Positions 51,814 to 61,281 of a stretch of DNA of 64,000 nucleotides are shown here, one piece after another (the first letter of the stretch is position 1; the number at the start of each line of letters is the position of its first letter). Source of the DNA: Pedobacter puniceum (GTDB lineage: Bacteria; Bacteroidota; Bacteroidia; Sphingobacteriales; Sphingobacteriaceae); assembly GCF_009674685.1 (NCBI RefSeq), contig NZ_WKJI01000002.1, positions 186,001 to 250,000 of the forward strand, read 5' to 3'. The notes below the pieces were generated by a model. It was not told the origin of the DNA. It saw only the letters and a list, made by a program, of their open reading frames with translations, and made no database searches. The position numbers were made by a program, and so were the translations under genes.

Positions 51814-54800
51814 TTAAAATGTAACATTAATTCCTCCAATAAATGAGCGACTCTTTGGATAAGCAGAGTAGTCTACTCCTGGCGTTACAGGTGGGTTTCT
51901 TCTGGCGTCCACCTCTGGATCAAAACCTGTATAGTTGGTAATGATAAACAAGTTATAACCAGTTACATACAATCTTAAATTACTCATACCTAATCTTTTA
52001 GAAACCTTATTAGGTAAGGTATAGCCTAATGTTAAAGTATTTAATCTTAAGAAAGACCCATCTTCTATAGCCCAAGAATGTAAAGGAGTTTGTGTCATTA
52101 ACGGATGCCAAATAGAAGCATTTTGATTAAGCTCTTGTAATCTTTGTGGATCTCCAAATCTGCCATAAGCAATATTATTACCTGTTAACGGATCAATAGT
52201 AGTAAACCTATTATTGATACTCATTTCTGATGTTAAGTTTTGATATCTCCTAGATAAAAGGAAAGAGGTAAAATCTAATTTATTGGCATTGTAAATACTG
52301 TTCCCATAAGTCCAGTTGAAAGCCGCAAACAAATCAAATGCTTTATATTTTGCTACCAAGTTAAAGCCACCAATATGTTTTGGGTTTGAGTTACCAATAA
52401 CCGTTCTATCAAAACTATTGATTACACCATCAGGCACCCCGTCAGGACCGCTTATATCTTTAAACTTAAGAGTTCCTGGGCCAAAATAATTTGCAGAAAT
52501 TAAAGCACTGTTATTTGGTACGCCTGATACAAGATCCCATTTTTGAGCTCCTGCATTCCAAGTAAAATCATTAAATGAATACATCCCATCGGTTACATAT
52601 CCAAACATTTGCCCAACTGGCAAACCTTGTTGTATGAGATAGTCTTCAAGAGGTTGTGCTGTACCATTCCAACCAGAAGTAAATAACTTGAAGTTAGCAT
52701 CTCCATTTTTATACTCTTCAACTCTATTTCTATTGATACCAAAATTAACAGATGCAGAAAGCTTAAAATCTTTTTTATCAATGATATAACCATCCAAGGT
52801 TAGCTCAATACCTCTGTTTGAAGTACTGCCAAAGTTTTGGTATTGACTAGGAAAACCAGAGCTTTGTGCTAAAGGCGCTTGTACTAATAAATCTTTAGTT
52901 TTATTTAAATAAGCATCAAAAACTACATTAATCCTTCCGTTAAATAAACTTGCATCTAAACCAACGTTACTGTTAACAGTAGTTTCCCATTTTAATTCTG
53001 GATTATATAAAAAGTTACCCGGGATAAAGTTGCTAGACTCTACCTCGTTCAAGAAATATGGCTTGTTTTCATTATTGGTGGTATAAATAGATTGCCAAGC
53101 ATTATTTGGAATTCTATTATTACCCGTACTACCATAACTAGCTCTTAATTTTAATTGTTGTAACCAATCTGCTTGGGATTTTAGGAAATTTTCCTCAGTC
53201 ATTTTCCAAGCTACTGCTACTGAAGGAAAATATCCCCAACGGTTACCCGGAGCAAATTTACTTGAACCATCTGCTCTTAAAGTACTGGTTAGGATGTATC
53301 TATTTTTAAAAGTATAGTTTAATCTTCCAAAATAAGATGATAAACGATCATCCTGAGAAATATAGCTTACTGTTGGTATTGCTGTACCAAAATTAAAATT
53401 TGCTAATACATCATCAGCACTCATATCTACCGGGAAAAATCTAGACTCATTGGTAACTGATTTAAAACCCGATGATAAAAGTTCTTGACCTGCTACAACA
53501 TTTAAAGCATGATTTTTACTTAAAAATTTATTGTTATCATAAGTAAAATAGTTAGCTACACGGTAGGAATTGCCATTTAAAGAGGATACATTTCCTATAG
53601 GCTGCCCAGCATAATTTCTAGCATTTGAGGTTGCCGGCCCCCAAACGTTATCTGTTTTATCGTATCTAAATTCGTATCCACCTTCGGTTCTGAAAGAAAA
53701 CTTCTTGGTGATTTTCCATTTTAAGCCCGCGTTTAAGTTGTTATTAAACCTGTATTGCTTTTTATATTCATCCAGAGCAGATTCTACCGGATTATACAAT
53801 AAACTTTGAGTTTCTGCATCAATAAAGTCATCATCATCTACCAATGATTGTTCAAAACCTCTTAAACCTCTTGTTGGTGCATATTTTATAGAGTTTCTTA
53901 AACGTGTAGTAGCTCCAGAGCCAACGTTTACACCCGCACCGTCTATTAATAAATAAGATAATCTTGTATTAAAGTCTACACTTAGTTTAGATGAGATATC
54001 TGTATTGAGTTTAAAATTTAAGTTGTTACGCTCGTAACCAGAGCCTATCATCACACTTTGTTCTTTATTTCTTGTTAAACCAAAGTTGTATCTGGTATTT
54101 TTTGAGCCTCCACTAATTCCTAAATTATAAAACTCTTGAGAAGCGTTTCTACCAAATACTTGGTCTTGCCAATTACTTCCTTGAACTGATTTATAGATGT
54201 CTAAATCTTGATAAACCCCATAATAATTTTGAAAGGTAGTAGTTTGATCAAGTTCGTATTGATATAATACGTACTCGTAAGGACTCAAAGCCTCTAGCTC
54301 TTTAGTAATGGTTCTAAAACCAGCATAAGCATTAGCCGTTACACTAATTTTCCCTTCTTTTCCTTCTTTAGTTGTGATAACAATTACCCCATTTGCCGCT
54401 CTAGAACCATAAATAGCGGTTGAAGCAGCATCCTTTAAAAAAGTAATATTTTCTATATCTGATGACGCTATGTTGTTGATACTACTTACCGGAAAACCAT
54501 CCACAATATAAAGAGGTGAGTTATCTTGTGATATAGAACCTCCTCCTCTTAACCTTACTTTAATTTCGGCATCAGGAGAACCTTCTGTGGTAACGACCTG
54601 TAAACCAGCAATTTTTCCTGTTAAGGCTTCTGCTACGTTTGGAACTGGAACTTTAGCTAATTCTGAACCTGTAACAACACCAACAGAACCTGTTAAATCA
54701 CTTTTTTTAACAGTACCATAACCAACAACTACAACTTCATCTAAAGATTTAGTATCATCTTCTAAAGTGATATTGAAATTATTTTGACTACCAACCGTAA

Positions 54801-55050
54801 TTTCTTTTGATTTAAAACCAATGTATCTTACAACTAGTACTGTGTTACCTACACTTGGGATATTTAACTTAAATGAACCATTAACATCTGTAGTAGCTCC
54901 TTGGCTGGTTCCTTTTATGCCTACACTTACACCTATGAGAGCCTCCCCAGACTTGTCAATTACTTTACCGGTGATTTGTCTTGTCTGTGAGAAAGCAGAC
55001 ATCGCAATGACGCTTAGCAAGACTAAAAACAGTAGAAATCGTTTAATCAT
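51814..55050 (-). CDS. SusC/RagA-type TonB-dependent outer-membrane transporter
   Basis: The frame extends to a GTG at 55074, but the ATG complementary to 55048-55050 begins the signal peptide (RFLLFLVLLSVIAMSAFSQ), giving 1078 residues. After the signal come a carboxypeptidase-like beta-sandwich (TRQITGKVIDKSGEALIGVS), the TonB box region (DEVVVVGYGTVKKSDLTGSV), the plug (GKIAGLQVVTTEGSPDAEI, GSRAANGVIVITTK) and a 22-strand barrel closing with YPKSRSFIGGINVTF. No STN domain, so no direct anti-sigma signalling. It imports pectic oligomers with SusD. The first gene of the core PUL, 140 bp after a TACCATTG box. Confidence 0.96.
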   Translation of the reverse strand: MIKRFLLFLVLLSVIAMSAFSQTRQITGKVIDKSGEALIGVSVGIKGTSQGATTDVNGSFKLNIPSVGNTVLVVRYIGFKSKEITVGSQNNFNITLEDDTKSLDEVVVVGYGTVKKSDLTGSVGVVTGSELAKVPVPNVAEALTGKIAGLQVVTTEGSPDAEIKVRLRGGGSISQDNSPLYIVDGFPVSSINNIASSDIENITFLKDAASTAIYGSRAANGVIVITTKEGKEGKISVTANAYAGFRTITKELEALSPYEYVLYQYELDQTTTFQNYYGVYQDLDIYKSVQGSNWQDQVFGRNASQEFYNLGISGGSKNTRYNFGLTRNKEQSVMIGSGYERNNLNFKLNTDISSKLSVDFNTRLSYLLIDGAGVNVGSGATTRLRNSIKYAPTRGLRGFEQSLVDDDDFIDAETQSLLYNPVESALDEYKKQYRFNNNLNAGLKWKITKKFSFRTEGGYEFRYDKTDNVWGPATSNARNYAGQPIGNVSSLNGNSYRVANYFTYDNNKFLSKNHALNVVAGQELLSSGFKSVTNESRFFPVDMSADDVLANFNFGTAIPTVSYISQDDRLSSYFGRLNYTFKNRYILTSTLRADGSSKFAPGNRWGYFPSVAVAWKMTEENFLKSQADWLQQLKLRASYGSTGNNRIPNNAWQSIYTTNNENKPYFLNEVESSNFIPGNFLYNPELKWETTVNSNVGLDASLFNGRINVVFDAYLNKTKDLLVQAPLAQSSGFPSQYQNFGSTSNRGIELTLDGYIIDKKDFKLSASVNFGINRNRVEEYKNGDANFKLFTSGWNGTAQPLEDYLIQQGLPVGQMFGYVTDGMYSFNDFTWNAGAQKWDLVSGVPNNSALISANYFGPGTLKFKDISGPDGVPDGVINSFDRTVIGNSNPKHIGGFNLVAKYKAFDLFAAFNWTYGNSIYNANKLDFTSFLLSRRYQNLTSEMSINNRFTTIDPLTGNNIAYGRFGDPQRLQELNQNASIWHPLMTQTPLHSWAIEDGSFLRLNTLTLGYTLPNKVSKRLGMSNLRLYVTGYNLFIITNYTGFDPEVDARRNPPVTPGVDYSAYPKSRSFIGGINVTF

Positions 55051-55189
55051 AATTTTGTTTATAATTTTTAACACTTTAGGTTAGAGTTATTAAAACCGCA
55101 TGAATAAAAATCATGATAGACCAGCTTTTTCAAGTGGAAATCTTGCTATGAGTAGGTGTAAAATGATATGTTTATTTAATTGGCTTGAA

Positions 55190-55197
55190 CAATGGTA
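55190..55197 (-). promoter_or_regulatory. TACCATTG box of the susC operon
   Basis: The complement reads TACCATTG, 48 bp from the perfect operator palindrome and 139 bp before the susC ATG. It differs from the other three boxes only at the free positions 3 and 4. Confidence 0.6.
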
Positions 55198-55245
55198 AAC
55201 AGTTTTTAAAGAAAAAAAAAGTATCTACTTTAAAAAAACTACGCA

Positions 55246-55263
55246 ATCGATGCCGGCATCGAT
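55246..55263. promoter_or_regulatory. Conserved regulon operator, copy 4 (susC / lacI intergenic), perfect palindrome
   Basis: ATCGATGCCGGCATCGAT is a perfect 18-bp palindrome preceded by CGCA. It lies between divergent susC and the LacI-family gene, 97 bp before the chosen lacI start and in the 309-bp gap 55051-55359, which has no gene. It is the strongest copy of the motif found before four units. The gene next to it encodes a LacI protein, the family that typically binds palindromes with a central CG. Confidence 0.85.
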
Positions 55264-55359
55264 ACCGTAAATGTCAGCTAAACATTTTTTCAACTTTAAA
55301 AGGCTTTTATGTATATTTTTTCTAAATTTATCTTGAAGCTTTTTAAACCACTTAGCCTA

Positions 55360-56367
55360 ATGTTTAAACCTACTACGATAAAAGATATAGCCAAAGCTTT
55401 AAATCTATCTACTTCAACGGTTTCAAGAGCCTTAAGAGGCGGTTATGAAATTAGTGAAGAAACAAAAAAAATAGTTTTAGACTATGCCGAGAAAGTTAAT
55501 TTCAAAAGAAATCCTATAGCCTTAAGCCTTAAAGAAAGAAGAAGTTATTCTATTGGAGTTATTGTTTGCGAAGTTGCCAATCAGTTTTTTTCTCAAGCTA
55601 TAGATGGTATAGAATCTGTTGCTTATAGCAAAGGTTACCACGTCATTATCTCACAAACTCATGATAGTTATGACCGAGAAGTGATTAACGTAGAACACTT
55701 AGCTAACCGTTCTATTGATGGCTTATTAGTTTCTTTAAGTGCAGAAACTAAAGATTATAGCCATTTAGAAAAATTACATGAGCAAGGCTTACCTATTGTC
55801 TTTTTTGATCGGGTTTTAAACTCGATGAATACTCATAAAGTATCAAGTAATAATGTAAAAGGTGCTTTTGAGGCTACAGAATTTTTAATTAAGAAGGGAT
55901 GCAAGCGTATTGCCCATTTAGCAAACGCCTCTCAACTTTCTATTACTGCCGAAAGACAAAAAGGCTATGAAGAAGCTTTAAAAAAACATAATATCCCGGT
56001 AGATGATAAATTAATAAAATACTGCAAACACGGTGGAAGAGATAAAATGGAAGTAGAAATTGCCGTAAGAGAATTTATTGATCATGACCCTCCAGACGCC
56101 ATTTTTGTTGCCAGCGATAGACTTAGTACTGGCTGCTTAAGTACTTTAAAAAAATATGCTACAAATAGTAATATTCTGGTTGCAGGCTTTAGTAACTCAG
56201 AATTGGTAGAGTTGTTAAACCCTTCTTTGTCATATATCAGACAACCTGCTTTTGAGATGGGTAAAAAAGCTACCGAAATGCTTATTAATATTATCGAAAG
56301 TAAATACCCTATTGAAGAATTTGAATCTATAATGTTAGATACTACGCTTCATCCAAACGGTGCATAA
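55360..56367 (+). CDS. LacI-family transcriptional regulator of the pectin regulon
   Basis: The frame starts at an ATG at 55309, but LacI proteins begin just before the helix-turn-helix, so the ATG at 55360 (MFKPTTIKDIAKALNLST) is preferred: 335 residues. HTH: TTIKDIAKALNLSTSTVSRA; hinge region: YAEKVNFKRNPIALSL. The effector domain is of periplasmic-binding type (YSIGVIVCEVANQFFSQAIDGIE, GLPIVFFDRV, DAIFVASDRLSTG, GFSNSELVELLNPSLSYIRQP). It is divergent from susC with a perfect operator between them and is the best candidate to bind all four copies. The effector is likely an intermediate such as galacturonate or KDG, but this is inference. Confidence 0.93.
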   Translation: MFKPTTIKDIAKALNLSTSTVSRALRGGYEISEETKKIVLDYAEKVNFKRNPIALSLKERRSYSIGVIVCEVANQFFSQAIDGIESVAYSKGYHVIISQTHDSYDREVINVEHLANRSIDGLLVSLSAETKDYSHLEKLHEQGLPIVFFDRVLNSMNTHKVSSNNVKGAFEATEFLIKKGCKRIAHLANASQLSITAERQKGYEEALKKHNIPVDDKLIKYCKHGGRDKMEVEIAVREFIDHDPPDAIFVASDRLSTGCLSTLKKYATNSNILVAGFSNSELVELLNPSLSYIRQPAFEMGKKATEMLINIIESKYPIEEFESIMLDTTLHPNGA

Positions 56368-56404
56368 AAAAAGCTGCCTCTCTTATCAAAAAGGCAGCTT
56401 TTTT
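56366..56404. terminator. Bidirectional terminator between lacI and exuT-like gene
   Basis: A run of A then AGCTGCCT (56372-56379) pairs with AGGCAGCT (56392-56399) then a run of T, so either strand yields stem plus U tract. It serves both convergent genes, whose stops are adjacent. Confidence 0.92.
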
Positions 56405-56425
56405 AGCTAAAGTTAAAAGCATAGA

Positions 56426-57787
56426 TTAAATCTCTACAGCTTTCATTTTTGGCACTAAAGTTTTCATTACAGACCAAGCTACTACATAAGCCAAAGCACA
56501 AATAGTAAACATTATGGTATAACCTGTTTCTACATGTCCAAGTTTCTCATAATAATCAAACAAGTATCCACCTAGCTTACTCATAACTACACCACCTAAA
56601 CCTCCGGCCATACCGCCAATACCTGTAACAGATGCTACTGACTTCTTAGGGAACATATCAGAAACTGTTGTAAAAATATTAGCAGACCAAGCTTGGTGTG
56701 CTGAAGCTCCAATACCAATTAATAATACAGGGAACCAGAAGCTTATTTCACCTAAAACAGGTGCTAAAAGTACTACCAATGGGAATAAAGCAATAATAAA
56801 CATAGCTCTCATTCTTCCATCATATGGTTTATAACCTTTATTGATAAAATACATAGGGAAAGCACCTCCACCTATACTACCAAACATGGTCATACTATAA
56901 AGTATAGAAAGTGGCAACATAATATCCGTACCTGTCATACCGTATTGTGCTTTAAGGTAAGCTGGTAGCCAGAACAAAAAGAACCACCATACACCATCAG
57001 TCATGAATTTCCCAAAAGCAAAAGACCATGTTTGTTTAAATCCTAATAGCTTAAACCACGATACTTTTTCTACTACTTCATTTGTAGTGTCTACTTTTTG
57101 ATCTTCAATATCACTGTTGATGTAAGCTCTTTCAGCTTCACTTAAGCGAGAAGACTTAGCAGGAGTTTCATAAAGCCAAAACCAAAACAATAGCCATAAA
57201 AAACCAATTGCTCCAATTATCCAAAAAGTAAGTTCCCAACCCCAATGTGAAGCTACCCAAGGCACTGTTATAGGTGCTAAAATAGCTCCTACGTTTGAGC
57301 CAGAATTAAAAATACCTGTGGCAAGTGCCCTCTCCTTTTTAGGAAAATACTCTGCAGTAGCTTTAATTGCAGCAGGAAAGTTACCAGACTCTCCAAACCC
57401 TAATAGCGCTCTTGCTATCATGAATCCTATAACAGAAACTGGTAAAGCAATACCAAGAGAAATAAAGAGAGGAGATGCTAATTCGCCTAAAGCCTCTGCA
57501 TAAGCGTGAATAATAGCGGCTAAAGACCAAATGATTAAAGCCCAAGCAAAACCCCATTTAGTTCCTAATTTATCAATTAAACGCCCTGCAAAAAGCATAG
57601 AAATTGCATACGCAAACTGAAAAACAGCTGTAATATTGGCATAATCAGAATTTGTCCAGCCAAATTCTTCTGCAAGCAACGGTTGCAGTAAACTTAATAC
57701 CTGCCTATCCAGATAATTAACTGTAGTGGCAAAAAATAAAAGCGAACATATTGTCCACCTGAATTTCCCTATTTTTTCGTTCATCAT
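56426..57787 (-). CDS. exuT: MFS hexuronate transporter, ExuT-like
   Basis: A 453-residue inner-membrane protein of the anion:cation symporter family with about 12 predicted membrane helices. Landmarks: VNYLDRQVLSLLQPLLAEEFGWTN at helix 1, FAGRLIDKLGTKWGFAWAL, ARALLGFGESGNFPAAIKATAEYFP with GFGES, and AHQAWSANIFTTVSDMFPKKS near the C-terminal half. These match hexuronate/galacturonate transporters. It is the last gene of the uxaC-kdgK-eda unit, 27 bp after eda, so it imports galacturonate or glucuronate released in the periplasm. The exact uronate is not proven. Confidence 0.9.
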   Translation of the reverse strand: MMNEKIGKFRWTICSLLFFATTVNYLDRQVLSLLQPLLAEEFGWTNSDYANITAVFQFAYAISMLFAGRLIDKLGTKWGFAWALIIWSLAAIIHAYAEALGELASPLFISLGIALPVSVIGFMIARALLGFGESGNFPAAIKATAEYFPKKERALATGIFNSGSNVGAILAPITVPWVASHWGWELTFWIIGAIGFLWLLFWFWLYETPAKSSRLSEAERAYINSDIEDQKVDTTNEVVEKVSWFKLLGFKQTWSFAFGKFMTDGVWWFFLFWLPAYLKAQYGMTGTDIMLPLSILYSMTMFGSIGGGAFPMYFINKGYKPYDGRMRAMFIIALFPLVVLLAPVLGEISFWFPVLLIGIGASAHQAWSANIFTTVSDMFPKKSVASVTGIGGMAGGLGGVVMSKLGGYLFDYYEKLGHVETGYTIMFTICALAYVVAWSVMKTLVPKMKAVEI

Positions 57788-57814
57788 TTTAATTTTGGTT
57801 TATATAATTTGGAT

Positions 57815-58471
57815 TTATTTACAAAGTTTTATGAGCCTAAAAGCTTCAGCTGTATTTTTTGCTAACTCATCTAAAGCTCTGTTTTGCATTACATCTTTAC
57901 TGATAAGTTTGCTCCCCATTCCTACTGCAGAAACTCCGGCTTTAAACCATTCTCTAATATTTTTTTCTTCGATTTCTACACCGCCTGTTGGCATAAAATG
58001 CTGCCCAACAAAAAGTTCTCTTATAGCACTTACAAAACCAGTTCCTAAAACATTTGCCGGGAAAAGTTTAATCAATAATGCGCCAACTCCTTGTGCGGTA
58101 CTAATTTCTGTAGGTGTCATACAGCCTGGTATCCAAAGCATATCAAGACTATTAACCAATTCGCCTACTGCAACATTTACCGTAGGGCAAACAATATAAT
58201 CTGCACCAGCATCAATAAAATCTTGTGCTTCTTTGGTGTTCTTAATGGTACCTATACCCAAATAAAAATCAGGAAGATCTTTTAATTGTGATTTTAGATA
58301 TCTAAAATTTTCTAAAGCAGCAGGACCACGGTTGGTGTATTCTAGCGTTTTTACGCCTGCTTGGTATAAGGTTTTAATGATATCTAAACTTAGCTCTTTA
58401 TCTTCATGATAAAACAGAGGCAGCATCCCCTGGCCAATAATGGTGTCTAAGACAGTTTGTTTATGAGGCAT
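57815..58471 (-). CDS. eda: 2-dehydro-3-deoxyphosphogluconate (KDPG) aldolase
   Basis: A 218-residue cytoplasmic TIM-barrel enzyme of the KDPG/KHG aldolase family. The catalytic Glu lies in VKTLEYTNRGP, the Schiff-base Lys in ALLIKLFPANVLG, and the phosphate site in MPTGGVEIE and AVGMGSKLIS. The DYIVCPTVN loop replaces the more usual IVSPG. It splits KDPG into pyruvate and glyceraldehyde-3-phosphate, ending uronate catabolism. It overlaps the end of kdgK by 11 bp, so the two are co-translated. Confidence 0.93.
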   Translation of the reverse strand: MPHKQTVLDTIIGQGMLPLFYHEDKELSLDIIKTLYQAGVKTLEYTNRGPAALENFRYLKSQLKDLPDFYLGIGTIKNTKEAQDFIDAGADYIVCPTVNVAVGELVNSLDMLWIPGCMTPTEISTAQGVGALLIKLFPANVLGTGFVSAIRELFVGQHFMPTGGVEIEEKNIREWFKAGVSAVGMGSKLISKDVMQNRALDELAKNTAEAFRLIKLCK

Positions 58472-59480
58472 AGTCTTTTATAGTTTGTAATATTTCTTCT
58501 TTAGTTGTTGATGTTGAATCTGTTGGGATGAAAAGCTTTTTAAAAGCTGCCGCCGTTGCAAATTCTAAAGTATCTTGTGTGCTATAGCCAGATGATATAC
58601 CAAAGAGTAAACCACCCATAAAGGTATCTCCACTTCCTACTTTATTAATGATTTTATCTACCTGATATTGTTGAGATACATGTAGTTTGGCCTCTTTATA
58701 AAACGTGGTATAGTAATTAATACCTTCACCGTTTTCAAACCTGAAGGTATTAGCTACTGCTTTACAGTTAGGAAATTTACTCATAATCTCCAAGGATGTT
58801 TTTTCTGCATGTTGAAGATAAGCGTTCTTAGCATCTTGAGTTATCAAAGCATCATCTAATGCCGTACCTAACATTTGATGAGCTGCCCATAAATTACCCA
58901 TGATTAAATCGCAATAAGAAGCAATTTCTGGCATAACTTCTACTGGTTTTTTACCATACTTCCAAAGCTTAGCTCTATAATTTAAATCCAAAGAAACGTG
59001 TATACCTCTCGCTTTACAAGCTTTTACAGCCTCAAGGCAAACGTTTGCAGCATTTTGCGAAACAGCAGGGCATATGGCGCTAAATTGAAAATGACTTATA
59101 CCTTCTAGTACTTTATCCCAATTTACATCACCAGGTTTTAAAGCATAAAAAGATGAATATGCCCTATCATAAATTACACCTGCACTTTTTAAATCTCTAC
59201 CTTGGGTAAGGTAATAAATTCCTATACGCTCTCCCTGTAATGCAATTCTTGAAGCATCAATATTTAAATTTTCTACATAACCTAGAATTTCTTTGGTAAG
59301 ATCATGATCTGGCAAGGCAGTAAAGAAAGATACATCAGCACCCCAAATGGCTAAGCCGGTAGCTACATTTAGCTCGGCTCCGCCAACAAAAATTGGGATC
59401 TCATTATTTTTTAACCATTCGCCGTTTGCATCCGGAGAAATTCTTAGTAATAACTCACCAAAGGTTAATATTTTGCTCAT
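58461..59480 (-). CDS. kdgK: 2-keto-3-deoxygluconate kinase
   Basis: A 339-residue PfkB-family sugar kinase. Motifs: TFGELLLRISPD at the N-terminus, the binding motif FVGGAELNVATGLAIWG near residue 30, and VNKVGSGDTFMGGLLFG near 285 (DTF in place of the more frequent DAF) with the catalytic Asp. It phosphorylates KDG to KDPG, the substrate of the overlapping eda gene. Its stop overlaps the eda start by 11 bp and its own ATG overlaps the uxaC stop by one base. The step links UxaA, encoded 35 kb away, to Eda. Confidence 0.94.
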   Translation of the reverse strand: MSKILTFGELLLRISPDANGEWLKNNEIPIFVGGAELNVATGLAIWGADVSFFTALPDHDLTKEILGYVENLNIDASRIALQGERIGIYYLTQGRDLKSAGVIYDRAYSSFYALKPGDVNWDKVLEGISHFQFSAICPAVSQNAANVCLEAVKACKARGIHVSLDLNYRAKLWKYGKKPVEVMPEIASYCDLIMGNLWAAHQMLGTALDDALITQDAKNAYLQHAEKTSLEIMSKFPNCKAVANTFRFENGEGINYYTTFYKEAKLHVSQQYQVDKIINKVGSGDTFMGGLLFGISSGYSTQDTLEFATAAAFKKLFIPTDSTSTTKEEILQTIKDYAS

Positions 59481-60886
59481 TATAAATTAAAGTATTGTTT
59501 AGCGTTATAGTAGCAGATATCTTTAACAATTTGTCCAATCCATTTTTCATCATCAGGAATTTGGCCATTCTCCATCTCGGCACCTAAAAGGTTACATAAT
59601 ATTCTTCTGAAATACTCATGTCTAGAGTAAGAAAGGAAACTTCTAGAATCTGTTAACATCCCAACGAAAGTACTTAAAACTCCCATATTTGATAGAGAAT
59701 TCAATTGTTTCTCCATACCGTCTTTTTGGTCTAAAAACCACCAGCCAGAACCAAATTGCATCTTACCTTTTGTTTTACCATCGGCAAAATTTCCTATCAT
59801 GGTAGCAAAAACATCGTTATCTGCTGGGTTAAGGTTATAAAGAATGGTTTTGGTTAATTGGTCTTCTAAAGAAAGATTACCTAAGAAATTAGAAAGGCTT
59901 TCGGCTTGTTTAAAATCGGCGATAGAATCGTATCCGGTATCAGGACCTAATTTTCTCATCATACCATGGTTATTGTTACGTATAGCACCCAAATGGAATT
60001 GCTGTACCCAACCTTTTTCATGATAAATTTTGCCTAACTCTGTTAAAACGTATCCCGCAAAAGCATCGGTATCAGAGAAAGTATCTACATCACCAGCTAA
60101 AAGCTTTTTATATTCTTGTTTTTGGGCATCTGTTAAAGTTAACTTTGATGGAATAGCTTGTAAACCATGGTCAGAAATACTTGCACCATGAGCCTCAAAA
60201 TAATCAACCCTATTTCTTAATGCTGCAATTAAAGACTCTACATCTGTAATTTGTATCCCCGATGCTGCTGATAATTTCTGGATATAAGCTCTGTAAGCAT
60301 TTACATCGCCAATTAATAAAGATTTATCCGGACGGAAAGATGGTTTTACTTTAATTGCAAAGCCACTTTCTTGTAATTGCTTATGGTATTTTAAATCATC
60401 ACAAGGATCATCTGTAGTACCTACCATCACCACATTAAACTGTGTTAATAAACCTTGTGTGCTAAAACTATCTTGACTTAACAGCTCATTTGCATGACTA
60501 TAAATTTTAGATGCCGATTGCTCGTTTAAAAAGCTATGAACCCCAAAAGGATTCTTAAGCTCCATATGTGTCCAATGAAAAAGTGGGTTTCTTACCGTAG
60601 CCGGAACTACTTTAGCCCAAGCATTAAATTTTTCCTCGTCAGAAGCATTACCGGTTATATAATTTTCATCTACACCAAGAGCTCTCATGGCTCTCCATTT
60701 GTAATGATCTCCTTTTAACCAGATTTCTGTTAAGCTGCTAAATTTTTTATTCTCTGCAATCTCTTGTGGAGGAAGGTGATTATGGTAATCAATAATAGGT
60801 AAATCTTTAGCATAATCATGATATAAAACCTTTGCCTGCTTGCTGTAAAGTAAAAAATCCTCTGGTATTACTGCGCCTTCTTTCAT
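59480..60886 (-). CDS. uxaC: Uronate isomerase (glucuronate/galacturonate isomerase)
   Basis: A 468-residue cytoplasmic enzyme of the amidohydrolase superfamily. Motifs: LPIIDYHNHLPPQEIAENK (HxH metal site) near residue 30, WKGDHYKWRAMRALGV-like stretch, VMVGTTDDPCDDL near 155, QFHLGAIRNNN near 300, and FVGMLTDSRSFLSYSRHEYFRR at the end. It converts D-galacturonate to tagaturonate and D-glucuronate to fructuronate. It is the first gene of its unit; uxaB and uxaA are in another unit with the shared operator, while no copy of that motif precedes uxaC. Confidence 0.95.
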   Translation of the reverse strand: MKEGAVIPEDFLLYSKQAKVLYHDYAKDLPIIDYHNHLPPQEIAENKKFSSLTEIWLKGDHYKWRAMRALGVDENYITGNASDEEKFNAWAKVVPATVRNPLFHWTHMELKNPFGVHSFLNEQSASKIYSHANELLSQDSFSTQGLLTQFNVVMVGTTDDPCDDLKYHKQLQESGFAIKVKPSFRPDKSLLIGDVNAYRAYIQKLSAASGIQITDVESLIAALRNRVDYFEAHGASISDHGLQAIPSKLTLTDAQKQEYKKLLAGDVDTFSDTDAFAGYVLTELGKIYHEKGWVQQFHLGAIRNNNHGMMRKLGPDTGYDSIADFKQAESLSNFLGNLSLEDQLTKTILYNLNPADNDVFATMIGNFADGKTKGKMQFGSGWWFLDQKDGMEKQLNSLSNMGVLSTFVGMLTDSRSFLSYSRHEYFRRILCNLLGAEMENGQIPDDEKWIGQIVKDICYYNAKQYFNL

Positions 60887-61281
60887 TTGGAAATTTCTGT
60901 TGTTTTTTGTTGCCTAATTCTATTATTTCTAACTGGTTGCTACGGCGATGCCAATTTGTAAAAAATATTGCTTATTTACACTATTAAATGTGGATTTTTT
61001 AGTTAAACCCATAAATTCTAATTCTTTTATAGATTTTTTATTACTTAAATTAGGATATAGAACACTTAGTGGTTACAATAATTTTAAACGATTAATGATA
61101 TTACTTTTTAAATAAACACCTAAGTGATAGCTATTTTAGGTTCAAATCAAATTAAAACCGATATAAAAGCTATTTTATTTATTAATTTCAGCCTCAATAA
61201 AAAAAATATTAATAACTTTTACCTTGCTTATTTGGTATAAGATTTTCTTAGATATATTTATTTAACAACACCTTAGTACTT
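60887..61281. other. Divergent intergenic region between uxaC and the acyltransferase-like gene
   Basis: A 395-bp AT-rich stretch without a plausible gene. It should hold the uxaC promoter (minus) and that of the 61282 gene (plus), but I find no convincing TAnnTTTG/TTTG pair and no GCAATCGWTRCCGG copy. The only GC-rich patch is near 60934-60951, with a poor inverted repeat. Confidence 0.4.

Noticed and set aside
60934-60951. GC-richer patch before uxaC as a possible operator copy
   Set aside because: Only 4 of 9 palindrome pairs fit, the ATCG-CCGG core is absent and no TAnnATTG box lies at the required distance.
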